From: Malurus cyaneus samueli
Lineage: Eukaryota; Chordata; Aves; Passeriformes; Maluridae
Reading direction: 5' to 3'
Assembly: GCA_009741485.1 (NCBI GenBank)
Contig: CM019228.1
Location: forward strand, 13,998,657 to 14,062,656
Length of the DNA: 64,000 bases
Part shown: piece by piece, positions 23,248-35,904 of the stretch
Layout of the letters: each line of letters opens with the position of its first letter
How positions within the stretch are numbered: the first letter of the stretch is position 1
Program-made: the position numbers and the translations under genes
Notes under the pieces: generated by a model
The model's input: only the letters and a program-made list of their open reading frames with translations
The model's database searches: none
What the model was told of the DNA's origin: nothing

Positions 23248-25769
23248 TAAAGATTATGTTCCCCCTCCAGCCTGACCCGGTGACACCCCGGGCCTGGCAC
23301 AGCAGCCTCGTGACACTGGGAAGCTCCCCGTTGCAATCCCACTGCTTCCTAGAAATGCATCAACACCTCCCTGCAGCATCCACAGGGATGCCTCCCGAAA
23401 TTCCTCCCTGAAGCTCCCAACCTCCACTGCTGGCAGAATGTGACTCTCACAATCACTAAGCCTGTTCAGGTATTGCTCATTTGGAAATCAATTGTACAAA
23501 TCCTGATGGAATCGTCCTCATTCTCACAGCGTGCGCTTTGTTAACCTGCTTAAATTAACCTGCAACGTTCCAAAAATGAGGAATATCAGTTATGGACAGT
23601 CAGAGACTTCATTGCTGTGCTGCAAAGGCACCTTAAGGCTGCAGCTGTGCAGCAGAACTCAATCCAGCCCAGTAATTACAGACCTTATCTGTGCTGGGAT
23701 ACAGAGCTGCAGCTTCTGAAAGTACTTACAAATGACAATTCCAGGCTGGATGTCTGCAGCTGTAAGGAGGGAAAAATGGGTTCGTTATAGAGCAACAAAG
23801 CACACATTTCTAGACCCCTACAAGTCAACTTCCAAATTCAAAACTAAATTTCCAAGGAGTTTGCATCCACAGGTTTTTCCTAAAGCTGAAATCTTTATTG
23901 TTTTCCTTCTGGTGAAAAGTAAGGGGACGGAGAGGGAGAGGCAAATGCCTCACCCAGTGCATACTCAGTGTTTACCTACAAAAAAATGTAGGTTCCTGGA
24001 AAAACAGTTCCAGGGCAGCACCCAGCTGGGACATCCCAGACACTGCACAGGCAAATAAACAGGGAAAATTCCTATGCCAATCCCACTCCGAAAAGGATCA
24101 GAAACACCACCGGGACTTTCTTTGCCTCTCCAAGTGTTCCAGCCAAACACTATTTATTATAAGTTTTAACAGATAAAAGCATGATAGAGCAGTAAATCAC
24201 AACTTAATCCCATAAATTTGGTTTGCCAGTGCTCAGGCTGTCCCAGGGTCAGGATGCCCCTCAATTTAGGGTGCCATGGAATGGTCTGTGAAACAGTCTA
24301 AGGGTTCAGACACAGGAATCACCAGGGCTCCCCAGCAATGCCAGGGCACACCTTAGACAGGACACAGCTTTTTCTCATTCCCCATCAGCATCCGGAGAGC
24401 TGAAGGCTCACTAAAACGAACTAAAACTCACTAAAAGTGTCAGAAATAACCACGGAATGGTCCATGAAATGTGTCTGGAAGGCACTTCAGGAGGCCTCAG
24501 GTCTAGTCTCCTCCTCTGAGCATCTGCATCCAGATCAGGTGGCTCAGAACCTTGTCTACCCACAGCTAGAATAGTCAGGAGCTCCTGCACCTCTCCTGAA
24601 TCCTATCCCAGTACTCAGGCCTCCCTGACAAGTGAACATGCTTCCACGGGTCCATGAAGCATTTCCCATGTGCTCACCAAACCCAGGAACAGAGCCAGGC
24701 TCTGTCCTCTCACACCCTCCTGGGTCATCCCATCTCCTCCTCTGCTCCAGCCTCATCCTGAGAGGGCCCCAAACCGGACCCACAGCTCAGACAGAGCACA
24801 GGGGACAGTCCCTTCCCTTAACACTTCTGCTAACGCAGCCAAAGCCACCACTGACCTCTGGTGACTCCTGGTCACCTTCCTGTCCACAGGGGCTCTTCTG
24901 CAGAGCTGCTTCCAGCCAGCAACCCCGGGGCAGGGCTGGCCTTTGCTGAACATCACGGGGTTCCCATTACCCTGTTGCTCCAGCCTGTCACAGTCCCTCT
25001 GAAATCCAGACCTATGACCTCTCTGCTCCACTTGGCATCACCCACAGCCCGGCTGCGAAGGCGCTCACCCGTTAATAACCACATTACACAGCAAATACTG
25101 CAACTAATGAAGTGTGATCTTATCACAGCTAGCAAGAACCGATCAAATTGTATGTACTCCTGATCAATCCCTGAGAGGATACAGCTAATGGGAGCACCAC
25201 CACCATATCAGCTCCCAAATGGGGTCTGGCATGTTGTGTACAAGTCCAAGAGGGAGCTGATAGCGTGCCATATGTGCCAAATACAAATTATGAAGTATTA
25301 AAATGATTATCAACCTTGTATCATCACAAAACAACTTTTGGTTTGAGCGCTCCCTTTCTCCTGCTTATAAAAATTCCACCCCAGCAGAGATGCAAACCCA
25401 AGGAGCCCAAAGCAGCCTCTCCCCAACACAGAACACACAGACTCAGCTGACAAGGAATGGAAAACTCTGCTGGGATAAAATAAAGCCATGGAGTAGTTCC
25501 ACCTGACCACACACTATAAACCTGTAGTGCCTTTTGCTCCACAAGCCCTGCTGGGAAATATTAGTGGCAACTTGGGAATAATAAACAACAGACAAACAGC
25601 ATCCAGAATCAGTCACAGGAACGTGCATTCTTGGAAACAGCAAAGTCTCAGTCTTCCAAGAACAAAGGATGGAGCTGCTGGAAAACACAGCCCTAACACC
25701 AGGCACCACCCAAGCATTCCTGGACAGAGCCCTTCAAAATAGGGCCTCAAACCAAAGGCTGAAACTTAA

Positions 25770-26010
25770 CGCAGAATCACAGAATTGTGAAATATCCTGA
25801 GCAGGCAGGGACCCACAAGGATCATCCAGTCCAGCTCCTGACCATGCAGAGACACCCCAACAATTCACCCTTTGCATCCCTGGGAGCAGCATTTAAACGT
25901 TCCTGGAGCTCCTGCAGCCTCGGAGCCATGCCCATTCCCTGGGGAGTCTGTTCAGTGTCCAACCACCATCGGGGGGCAGAACCTTTCCCTATCTCCAGCC
26001 TGACACAGCT
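25770..26010 (-). mobile_element. CR1 LINE 3' fragment, second subfamily
   Basis: The tail CAGAATCACAGAATTGTG is followed by GGACCCACAAGGATCATCCA. The same subfamily signature recurs at 46,880-47,215 and differs from the AAGGTCCCTTCCAACC group. Confidence 0.75.
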
Positions 26011-28953
26011 TCATTGACTCCTCACGGGCTATGGGCACAAGTGCCACCCCCACTTGCTGCACAGCACCTCCACATCTCTCCAAAATCTGCTCCTTTCATC
26101 CTGTGGTCTCCACTCCTGCACAGCCCTGGAGAGGAGGGGCATGTCAGTGTCCCACTGGCACGAGCACATCCCAGTCACCCATGTCCATGCTGCAGGCAAA
26201 TCCACCCAAACTCACCCCATCTTCCGAACCGGGACTGGTGTATTTTTCACACGCTTCCAAGAAGAGCCACCACTCCTGACAGTTGCAGAAGACCTGAAAA
26301 AAAAAGTTTGTGGAACCACCCCTGTGCATTTCACAGGAAAAGAGAAACTTCAAAAATCGTGAAGATTTCCAGAGCTGGGGAATTAGTTGCCATGGATATT
26401 TGCTGCTGTGACAAATACTCTAATTCTGTGCTGGGCTGAGTGACAGGCACAAAGCACCAAGTCAGCTGGGAACAGCAACACAGCGCGACTGGAACACAGC
26501 ACACACAGCCCTGTGTCTCTGGGAGCATCCCTGAGGAAAACAAAGCCATGGACCTCAACACACCACCAGCACCAGGAGGCCAAGAAACTTCCTAAAGGAG
26601 CTTTGCTCCTATCCAGGTCACCAGTGCCAGCCCCTGTTGAGAGTTCACTGTTCTCTGAGAGTCCACCCAGCCACGGTGTTCAGGTGTGCCAGCCAACCAG
26701 CCTGAAGCTGGTGAGATCCTGAGAGGATCTGACACCAACAACACACAAGCAGCAGGTGAAAAGGACAATTTCCTGCTCTGTTTCTTATAAAGTTCCTAGC
26801 AGAAACCTGCTGTAGCTACTAATAACAGATTAAGAATCACTGCTTTGTGTTACAGAAGGAAAAGAGAAAGGCAGTGACTCCCATTTCACCATGTTTACCC
26901 CCACATGCGTTGCAGAAGCTGCTTTAAACAGCCCCGCGTGCCCAGACAGTGCTCTCATCCAGAAAGATTGGGAGAATTAAGACTATTTTTAGGGGATGAA
27001 GCACCTCCCCCTGAGTCACTGCAGGGACATACATCTATCTGGTCGTATTCAAAGCAAGAAATAGCCTTGAAGAGTTAGAAAAATAAAAAAAAAAAAAAAA
27101 AAGCCAGGACAATGTGGATACTAACAGAGTTTGGTGTGAAAGGAAGGGCAGAGAAAACATGGGTGACAGCAGGTTTGTGCCACAGTCAACAGTGCTGACA
27201 CAGCACCAGCTCCATCAGTGCACAGTGTGTCATGATGTGACCTGTAAGCAGAGCCAAGCTCACAGCGATGTCTCACAGTGAGGAGCAGCATCACCTGGGG
27301 ACAGCACAGGCCAGGTACAAACCAGCCCTGCCAGGAGCACTGGCTTGCAGAGGGAAAGCGCATCCCAAGTGCCTGGAAGGGGACCAAAGAGGAGATTTGT
27401 TCCCGTTTGTTCAGCTTTCATCGCGGAGCTCCGCTGACACGCAGTCCCACGCTCCCATCTGCATGTTTAATTGCAGCGTTGATCCGTTGGCAGCCCAAGG
27501 CTCGGCACTGGCCCTGCACACACAGCTGTGAGTCAGCAGCCGCTGCCCCAGCACCACACACACATCCAGCTCTGTTTGCCTCCAGCTTCGACTCTGCCTG
27601 CCCAGCCCGCAGCCGGCAGACACAGGAATATTATGTCATTAATTATTAAACAAGCTTTTTGATCGAAACCAAACAAAGGCTGACGTAAAGTGTGGAAAGA
27701 TCCCTGCCACGGTGCTGTAGGAAATGCTACAATAATTGAACGGTATAATGAGGACCTGAAGGGATATTAAACACCTCCAGTTAGTGCTTCCTAAACCTGA
27801 GCTATCTTATTTAAAGATAAATCTCCAGGATGCTGCCTGCCCTTCTGACTGCAGGCTGGGACAGCTCACATTTCAGGGTGACAACCTGAGCTGTTGGCCA
27901 ACAGCACCAGAGCTGACAGACCTACAGGGAGCAGAGGGCTCTGATATCACTGATAGCACTTCAGGTACTTAAAATTACCCAGCTACAATAATTGATACAC
28001 AAGCACAAAACAATACAGAGAAGCTCAATAGTCTGACCTGCTGCAGCATAACTCAACCTACAGATAATCAATGTCCTCGTTGTTCAGAGGTGATTTCAGA
28101 GCACATTGCACTGATTGGAAATTCCTTTTGAGGGGAAAATGAGGCAGGATACAGGGATACTGAATGGAAAAGCACAGCAGGTTCTTCACAATACTCCTGA
28201 CAAGAAAGATCAGCTCCTTCCCGGTGACTCACTGTGGATACAGAGGATGATAGGCCATACAAGCACCAACTTAAACCTGTAATTGGAGCAAGCCAAGTTG
28301 GAGCTGAACACATATTTCCCTGGAAAAAGACAGGCAGAGGAGCTGCAGGAAGAGGCAGGTGATTGCAGTCACTTCTGGAGCAAAAGGACAGCCGTTCTGC
28401 TCCTGGAACAACACAGCAGCAGATGGACCGAGGGCTGGCAAGGGTTTCCCAGGGGTGAGTACAGCCATGGATGTCCCAGAGCAGGAGCCAGCCCACACCA
28501 ACCTCTGCTTCTAAAGGTCAGCACAGCCTCTGCTGTCCCACTCCAGCAGAGCTGAGGCAGCTGCAGCACTGTGCGGAGAGATGCAGGGCTGGGCAGTGAT
28601 CCCCTGCCCTTGCCCAGGACAGCAAAGCAGAACTACACCAGTGCGTGCCCCACCAGTGCAAACAGGACCAGGTGAAACCAGAAACGGGTGACAGGCACCT
28701 CCCTCAGGTAAGAACCCAAGAAGCTGAGCCCATAAAAACCCTCCATACCTGCAAACTGCTCCAGGAGTGAAAACTGCAGGGTGAGCCAAGCTACCTGAGA
28801 GATCCCTGCACGACCGACCTTGACACAGCAGCACAGGCTGCTGTGCTTCCACGTGGATCCAGAGTGCTCTGCCCCTCTCAAAGTTTAGTTCTGCACATGA
28901 CAAATCAGTTATTTCTTCTACAATTCCACCAAATGAAGTACTTGAGTCAGTAC

Positions 28954-29095
28954 AGAATCATGGAATGGTTTGGATGGGAAGGGACCTTAAAGGTTCCACT
29001 CCCTTACCATGGACAGGGACACCTTTCATGAGACCAAGCTGCTCCAAGTCCTGTCCAACCTGGTCTGGAACACTTGCAGGGATGGGGTGAGGGAC
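28954..29095 (-). mobile_element. CR1 LINE 3' end, short
   Basis: CAGAATCATGGAATGGTTTG, then GGGAAGGGACCTTAAAGG, identifies a truncated CR1 terminus on the minus strand. Confidence 0.85.
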
Positions 29096-29769
29096 AACAT
29101 CAATCACATATAACCAAATGAAGATGATATGGACAGAAATAAAGCAGAAAGATGGTACATGGCTGCTGTGGCAGCTTGCAACCAGCAAACAGAACCAGGC
29201 AACAGCTATAAAACCCTCAGCCAGCACTAATAACCAAGCCGTGATGGAAACATCCTTAAAGATGAGATCCGTGTCTCACACCCTCCTGCAGAGTCAGCAG
29301 CAGTTGCTGTTCAGAGTCAAGTGAGCCCAACCTCCGCCGCAGAACTAAACTGGGAGCAGAGCTACCCAGCCTGGAACCAGCAGCCCAAAGAGCATCACTC
29401 CCCTCGCCCCACGGCGCCCCTCAAATGCAACGTGGACACGTGGTGTCCCCACGGAGCTGTGCCAGCACCATGTCCACAGGGACAAAGCACAGCGAGGAGC
29501 TGCCTCTGGAATGGGCAAATAACAAGGAGCAACAGTGAAGCACCATATGGATGCAGCGAGTGCCATGGGAAAACAAGCTGACTGGGAACACCAATTATTC
29601 ATCACTGTTTAAAAACAATTAGCTCCAAGTCACCAGGAGCTGCATGGCTGCCCTGGAAACCTGCAAGCTCCAGCATTCAGAGAGTGACAAACACTCCAGG
29701 ACTTGTCTACAGAGGGACAAGGTGTTACAAAAATCATTGCAGCAGAGTGTGTTGCCTCACTCTATTATG

Positions 29770-30260
29770 TACAAGCTAAATATAAGGAAGTGTTTTCCCC
29801 TCCAAGGGTGGTCCGACACTGGAAGAGGGGCCTGGAGAAGCTCTGCACACCTTGGAAACTTCAGGAGCTGGAGCACAAGTGTGATGAGGAGAGGTTGAGG
29901 GAGCTGGGAAAGGGGCTCAGCCTGGAGAAAATGAGGCTCAAGTGGGACCATCTGGCTCTGGACAGCTCCCTGACAGGAGGGGGCAGACAGAGGAGTCAGG
30001 CACTGTTCCCAGAGAACAGGGACAGGAAGAGAGGAAATGACCCCAAGTTGCACCAGGGGAGGTTCAGGTTGGATATTGGGAAAATTTCTTCACTGGAAGC
30101 TTGGTCAGCCACTGGCCAGGGCAGCAGCAGAGGGATTTAAAAGCCATGTGGATGTGGCACCTGGGGACATGGGTCAGTGGCCACCTAACGTGCGGATGTG
30201 GCCACTGGGGATGTGGTCTTGGCAATGCTGTGGGAACAGTTGGATCAGAGGCTCCCAGAG
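29770..30260 (+). mobile_element. CR1 LINE fragment
   Basis: GGGAGCTGGGAAAGGGGCTC, then TTGGATATTGGGAAAATTTC, is the internal CR1 3' region. The end decays near 30,260 without a clear octamer tail. Confidence 0.75.
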
Positions 30261-33065
30261 GTCTCTCCTGGAAGCCCCAATCCCCCCATATCTCTACCAC
30301 CAGCAATGGGGTTCAAGCTCTTTCCTCAACTCCCCAGCTCAGCTTTCAGCACAAGACACAGAATAAAGCCCTCGGGGCTATGCTTGAGCCCTTGTGATAC
30401 CAACCAAGAGTTAACTGCTGGATAAAATACAGCTGGTGAAGAATGCTGCGCTGGGAAACAGGGTTTTTCCAGGGAAATGAGCTGCAGGATGACCCAGACA
30501 CGACAGCTGAAGTGCCCCAGGCACCCATCACTGCTCTTAGAGGAGAGTTAATGCTGCTTGATGGAGAAGACCTTTCCTTCCCAACAATAAAGGCACCACA
30601 CACAACACGACATGGTTTTCCCCTCTCCATTTGTCACTGCTTTCATCTTTACACCCCAGTGCCCACACAAAGCACTGCTGAAAGCTCTCCAGACACACAG
30701 CCCACAGGTACCCAGCTCCAGCCCATCCCACAGAGGAGCCAACACATCCCAGAGCACTTGGAAAGGTCAAGGAGCTGCTGAGAGAACACAACACTCTTGG
30801 AGCATCCATGGTCACATGAGCAAACGCAGATCTTCGATGAATTAATACTCACCTGAAGATCCTTACTAATCTCCTTGAAAACACTTATCTGTTCAAGGTG
30901 ATTAGATTCTCCCGTACAGAGCCGCTAATTATAGATAATGATAAATCTGACTGGCAGCCTGCCAGAGGAGTTCAGAGAGAGTTTGGATCATTAGCAAGTC
31001 AAGCAGACTAGTCCTGCATCCCCAAACTGCCTTCCCACGCAAGCAACACCAAATCAGCCAAAAAACTTGGTCAGAAACAACCTAAGAAGGACGATCAAGG
31101 GCAACTAAAATGGTCCAGCTATCTTCCTGTGGGTTTAAGAACTTCCTAAACCTTCACACCTCACTCTAGAGGAGGGTACTGCACAGGAACTCTTCAAGAA
31201 TTCCTCAGCTGTGTTATTTTTCACAGGTTCAGAGCAGAGAAGCAAAAAAGATGAAAGCAAAAGCAGATGAAGCTTCCCTGGCAGCAAGACTTGATGTCTT
31301 CATCGATGTAGCAAAGCTGCAGGAGGCTTTAAATGCTCCATTTGGGAAAAATGCTCTAATTAGAAGCTTTAATTCAGCAAACTGTCCCCATGAAACCAAC
31401 TGGTCAGCAAATTGGCATCGCACTTGAGCAAACCCCTTGGAGCGGCTCCCGATGGATGGCACGGCACCCACCCACCCACTGGCACGACTGGGGACGCTGA
31501 GGGGACAACAGGGATTTCATGAGCTCAACCCTGCAAACCAAAATCCTTCCAGGCAACGTGACAGGCTGGGGTTTAACACTAAACAGCGAGCGGCAGGAAA
31601 TCCAAATGGAACAAAAAGCTTCAACCTGGAACTGAATCAATCCCCGTGAGGAGACAGCTTGGGCATCACGGGGCAGCTTTCTCCGTTTAGATGATTTTAG
31701 GAGATAAGCAAAATGAAAGGTTTCTATGAAGCCACTCCCAAGCAGCCACAGCTAAATCAGGTGGGTTGTGTAGCTATAAAGGTGACAACACAAGAAGAGT
31801 GCAGCACTTCACCTGCAAAGGGAGGAAAGGAGACTCCTGGTGTGGATCTGCTGAGCTGGTATGAGCACAAACAGGCATCAGAAAGCCAGACTTGCGACTC
31901 TCACAATGCCAGAGACCTCTATAGAATATATATAGATACACAAATATAGATATATGCTCTTTATCAGTGAACAGGCAGCAGCCTGACACCTGCCTGGCTC
32001 CTGCCATGGAGCTGGAATTTGTATCAGAACAGAAATGCCAGTTTTTACCCCAGACTGTCTCCCAAAAGCACTCCCAGATGAGCAATTCAAGCTGACACAG
32101 CCACTATTTCAGAGCGGTTTTGAAGAGTATCATGGAGGCTTTTCTCCATTTAAGAAAGACTTTACCACGTGTTCTGCACTATATTTTTGTACTCCTGACT
32201 CACAACCAAATTAACTCAGTTGTCATCAAGCCCAGCGATGAAAAGAAGCACAAAACCCTCCAGCATCCCTTTCCCCAAGCAGCTGCTGGTTTGCCCTGCC
32301 TGAAAGCTCCACAAAGTTTCAACTTCTTCACATGCTGCTCAGAATAATTTCCCTGGGTGTTTCTGTTTGTTGCTTCAGCCTAAAACAGATCAAATGGTCT
32401 TAAAATAAACCTGGTTGTTCCCATCTAAAATAATTGTTGCAGAAAACCACTTGTTTGCTCATGACAGACTTGGCATTAGCTCACAAAAATAATATTCTGA
32501 CATGGCTACAAGCAGAGTGTTAAAACTCCAACAATCTTTTTGAGCAGAGTTAAAGCATTCCAGAAAGCATTACAGTAAATTAGCTGAATTAATGAGAGGT
32601 AACTACATTTTTTGGGGGGGGAAAATTGTTTGGGTTATGTTCTTCGAGGGTTTTCAACAACCTCAAGCAAATAAATACATCATTTACCTTCTGCACTGCT
32701 ACCTTCTGTGGTCCGACCCCAGGACCCAAGTTCCAGGTCTCTCTTAAGAGCTGGAAGAATTCATATTCATACCTGACAGGGAGCTGGAGCTCTGGGATCT
32801 GCTTCAGGCTATGTGTCAGCAGCTGGAGCTGAGAGGAAATCAGCTGATGAACTTTATGTCGGGAACAAAAACAGCTTTGGCATGGCCTTTACAGAGAATT
32901 CCTGTCTCAGAGGGGTTTGGCACTTTAAAGACTTTTTATTTTATAAACCTCAACCATTTCTAATATCCGGGATTGTTTCCGTGTTCTGAAGTACAGCCAA
33001 CATCTGCTCCACAACACTGAGGGTGACAGAGCACTTGTGTTCCAAGTGACAAGAATAAACACGAT

Positions 33066-33162
33066 CCAAATCACAGAACCTCCGAACGGTTTGGGTGGGA
33101 AGGGACCTTAAAGCTCCTCTCGTACCACTCTCCTGCCACGGACACAGACACCTTTCTAAAGA
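33066..33162 (-). mobile_element. CR1 LINE 3' end, short
   Basis: AATCACAGAACCTCCGAACGG, then GTTTGGGTGGGAAGGGACCTT, marks about 95 bases of a CR1 terminus. Confidence 0.75.
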
Positions 33163-33739
33163 GTAAAAAAAAAACAACATTCGCGTTCGTATTTTCACCG
33201 CTCAAGTGAAACAAGCAGCGCAAGAGAACTTCCAAAGATGACACCACTTTGGATTCAGACTCGCAGCCTCGGGGCGTCTGACACGCTGAGCCCACAGCCC
33301 GTCTGCACAAACCCACCGCGTCAGACAGCACAGGGAGTCAGACACGGCTCTGCAATCACTGCTGGAGCTTCCCTCCGTGCCTCAGGAACGTAGCCCCCAG
33401 CCTGGGCTGACTTGCCAAGCCCGACAACCCCGGCACAGCATCCCAGGCCATCCTCCCACCGCCACCGCAGCGCTCGCAGCCACTGGGAAAAGGGCTTAGG
33501 TTGTTTGGCTGGAAGAGGGGGATTTGGGCAGTTGTAGCAGCCGGAGCTGCTGCAGCAGGAGGGGAGGGAGGGATAGGATGCAATGGAGATCCAAGGCTCT
33601 CGATCGGGGGGCCCCGCTGCCCCGCACCTGCAGGATCACCCCGCCGCGGCTCTGCAGGATCAAAACCTGAGTTTGTCTTTAAGAGAGGAAAAAAAAGGCC
33701 AAACTGAGCAATACGAGGCGATTTTCGCTGTACAGCAGC

Positions 33740-34260
33740 GCAGCCCCCGTGGTCCCCCTCTCGGCGGCCCCTGCCCGGCCCCCCGGCCCCGGTACCTGTA
33801 GTAGCTGAGCAGCCCATTGCTGAGCACGAACCAGCGGCGCTGGTAGCCCTTCAGGTAGTTGGTCCACTTGAAGAGCCACCCCTGTTAGTGTCGGAGGCCC
33901 GGGGGGCGGCGGGTGGTCCCCGGCCGGGCCCCCCGCCGCGGCCGCCGGGCTCGCCGCTCATGGCCGGCAGTCCGTGGCAGGCCAGGCAGGGGACGGGCGT
34001 GAGAGCGAGACCAGCCCGCGGGTCGCGCCGCCGCAGAGCGCGGCCGCCTTCCATGACCCCGCGGCGGCCGAGGCCCCCGCCGCGGCTCCGCCGCTCCGCC
34101 CCGCCCCCGCGCCACTCCGGGGGGCCTGGCGGCGGCGGGCGCTGGGCGCGGGGCGGCGGCGCCCCCGGGGGGAAACGGGGCGGGAACAGCGCGCGCCGCC
34201 CCCGCCCTCACCCTCCCCCCCATTTTGACCCCCGCCCCATTTCGTGCCAGGGGGCGGACT
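33740..34260 (-). promoter_or_regulatory. OSBP2: OSBP2 CpG island / promoter region
   Basis: The region is very GC-rich with dense CpG and covers exon 1 and its upstream flank. I see no TATA box near the start codon, which fits CpG-island initiation. Upstream of the island, at 34,279-34,286, is the palindrome TTACGTAA, and GTTAATTAAC is at 34,295-34,304. Confidence 0.75.
33796..34054 (-). CDS. OSBP2: OSBP2 exon 1 (N-terminus and start of PH domain), with an apparent one-base frameshift
   Basis: The start is the ATG at 34,054 (GGTCATGG, G at -3 and +4). It opens [16 protein letters not shown] and [12 protein letters not shown], resembling what I recall of the OSBP2 N-terminus, followed by a Gly/Pro-rich linker. 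The exon ends with [18 protein letters not shown] and [11 protein letters not shown], the first PH strands, at donor CTACTACAG|GTACC (33,795). The linker and the PH segment are in different frames. One more G in the GGGG run (CCCC at 33,879-33,882 on the plus strand) would join them and give the phase 2 exit that exon 2 needs. I read this as a homopolymer sequencing error, not a broken gene. Confidence 0.88.
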
Positions 34261-34482
34261 GAGGGGAAGGTTGCGAATTTACGTAAAAATTCCTGTTAAT
34301 TAACTCTCTTGGGTCGCCTGCCCAGCCGGGAGATTAAGCTCCATCCCATTGTCCCGCTCGCCTGCTCCCTCTACCAGCACACGGACTTGGAGTTTATGTC
34401 TGAGGGGATGTCTGTGCCCAGGGTATTGTGGAGGCCTGTGGCAGGTGCTGTCCGGCCGGCTGTCCCCACATACACTGAGGGC

Positions 34483-34579
34483 TCTTTTTCCCTTCCTTCT
34501 TCCCTTCCCACTTTTCCCCTTCTCTTATTTTCCCCAATCCCTCTTCCCCCTTCCCTCTGCCCTTTCCCCACTTCCCCAT
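34483..34579 (+). repeat. Polypyrimidine tract, about 97 bases
   Basis: The stretch is almost entirely C and T with very few purines. It lies about 430 bases upstream of the OSBP2 start codon. Long mirror-like polypyrimidine tracts can form triplex DNA; no function is shown. Confidence 0.85.
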
Positions 34580-34957
34580 CATGGATCACATCTCACTCAT
34601 CTCCCTGATCCACTCTGATCTCCCTGATCCCATTATTCTCACCCATCACCTTCACACACTGTCCCAGTGCTGCTAGGAGCTCAGGGGAGTCAGGGGGCTT
34701 CCCCAGCTCTGGAGAGGGCACAGTGCTCCAAGCCCTGAGATCCAGACCAAGCAGCTCCAGGGGTGAAGAAAGATGTGGGCTGACTCCATGCACCACTCTG
34801 GGCTGTGCTCCTGCCCCACTGGAGCAGGGTGAGCAATTCCTGCCTGGAGAGTCCTTCAGCCAGGAGCACCAGTGACACTGAGGCAGGCCTTGGGACAAGT
34901 CCTGGCTCTGCAACAGCCTAAGAGTGCTTTGGGCTGCAAAGAACTGCTTTTCAGAGA

Positions 34958-35300
34958 GCCATGGAATGGGGTGGGTTAATAACAAGCTTCCAGCCCCTGC
35001 CATGGGCAGGGACACCTTCCATTATCCCAGGCTGCTCCAAGCCCCAATGTCCAGCCTGGCCTTGGACACTGCCAGGGATCCAGGGCAGCCAGAGCCTCTG
35101 GGCACTGCCTCCGCGCTCCACCTACACGGAACAATTCCTTCCCAATATCCCATCCATCCCTGCCCTCTGGCAGTGGGAACCATTCCCCCTTGTCCTGTCT
35201 TTCTGCCCCTTGTCCCACATCCCCCTCCCATTCTCTTAGAGCCCCTTTAAGCACTGGAAGGGGCTCTAAGGTCTCCCTGGAGCCTTCTCTTATTCAGACT
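34958..35300 (-). mobile_element. CR1 LINE 3' fragment
   Basis: CATGGGCAGGGACACCTTCC, then CCAAGCCCCAATGTCCAGCC, identifies CR1 in reverse. It reaches the GGGGCTCTAAGGTCTCCCTG block. Confidence 0.85.
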
Positions 35301-35519
35301 TATGTTGTGGCAGGAACTCTTAGGCTGTTGCTGTTTGGGCACTGAAGCCTCCCTGGACAGGGAATGTCCTTCTTGCTGTAACTACCCCCCAAACTATCCA
35401 CACAGGTACCAACTGCTCAAAGTCTCACAGATCCCAGCATCTCTTGTGGCTGCCAAGAAGGAAACACACCTTCCCTGGACCTGTCTGTGGAGAGAGGGGC
35501 ATCCCCATTTCACTGCTCT

Positions 35520-35840
35520 CTCCTGGGAAGGGAGGCTGCAAGGAAGGGACCTAAAGTTAGGAGTGGGCTGTCAACTCCACACAGGCAGGACTGGACAGGC
35601 TGAGGGCAAGCGGCCTCAAGGTGTGTCTTCAAGGTGTGCCAGGGCAGGTTTATATTACATATTAAGAAAACTTTCACGAGGGACAGACTGCCAAGGGAAG
35701 TGATGGAGTCACCATCCCTGGAAGTGTTCATAAAACATGTGGATGCGGTACTTGAGGACATGGGTTGGTGGTGAACAGGTTGGTACCGGCTTGACTTGAT
35801 GACCTTAAGCGTCTTTTCCAACCTTAACAATTTAATGCTT
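35520..35840 (+). mobile_element. CR1 LINE 3' end
   Basis: It has CCATCCCTGGAAGTGTTCAT, CTTGAGGACATGGGTTGGTG and the terminal TTTTCCAACCTTAACAATTT. Confidence 0.8.
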
Positions 35841-35898
35841 TTATCTGGAAGAGCTTGGACCCAGCAGCTTTGCCAGGGAGAGAAAAGGGATTTGGGGC

Positions 35899-35904
35899 TT
35901 TATT
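35899..35904 (-). terminator. IQCD: DRC10 polyadenylation signal overlapping the stop codon
   Basis: On the minus strand the coding end reads AAGAAATAAAGC. The TAA stop (35,902-35,900) lies inside AATAAA (35,904-35,899). Cleavage 10-30 bases downstream would leave a very short 3' UTR. I saw no other signal close by, but a distal one is possible. Confidence 0.65.

Larger units (their letters stand above)
6651..33795 (-). other. OSBP2: OSBP2 intron 1 (about 27 kb)
   Basis: This stretch separates the two recognised PH-domain exons. It holds the N gap, one copy of the direct repeat, nine or more CR1 fragments and the 20 bp minisatellite. I found no convincing additional coding exon on either strand. 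Open frames of up to 269 codons (21,130-21,939 minus) have no family I recognise. The exon phases on each side are compatible (phase 2 to phase 2), so a missing exon is not required. Confidence 0.75.
34055..35898. other. Intergenic region between OSBP2 and DRC10
   Basis: It contains the upstream flank of OSBP2, a polypyrimidine tract (34,483-34,579) and two CR1 fragments. I see no coding exon. It separates the OSBP2 start from the DRC10 stop by about 1.85 kb. Confidence 0.7.
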
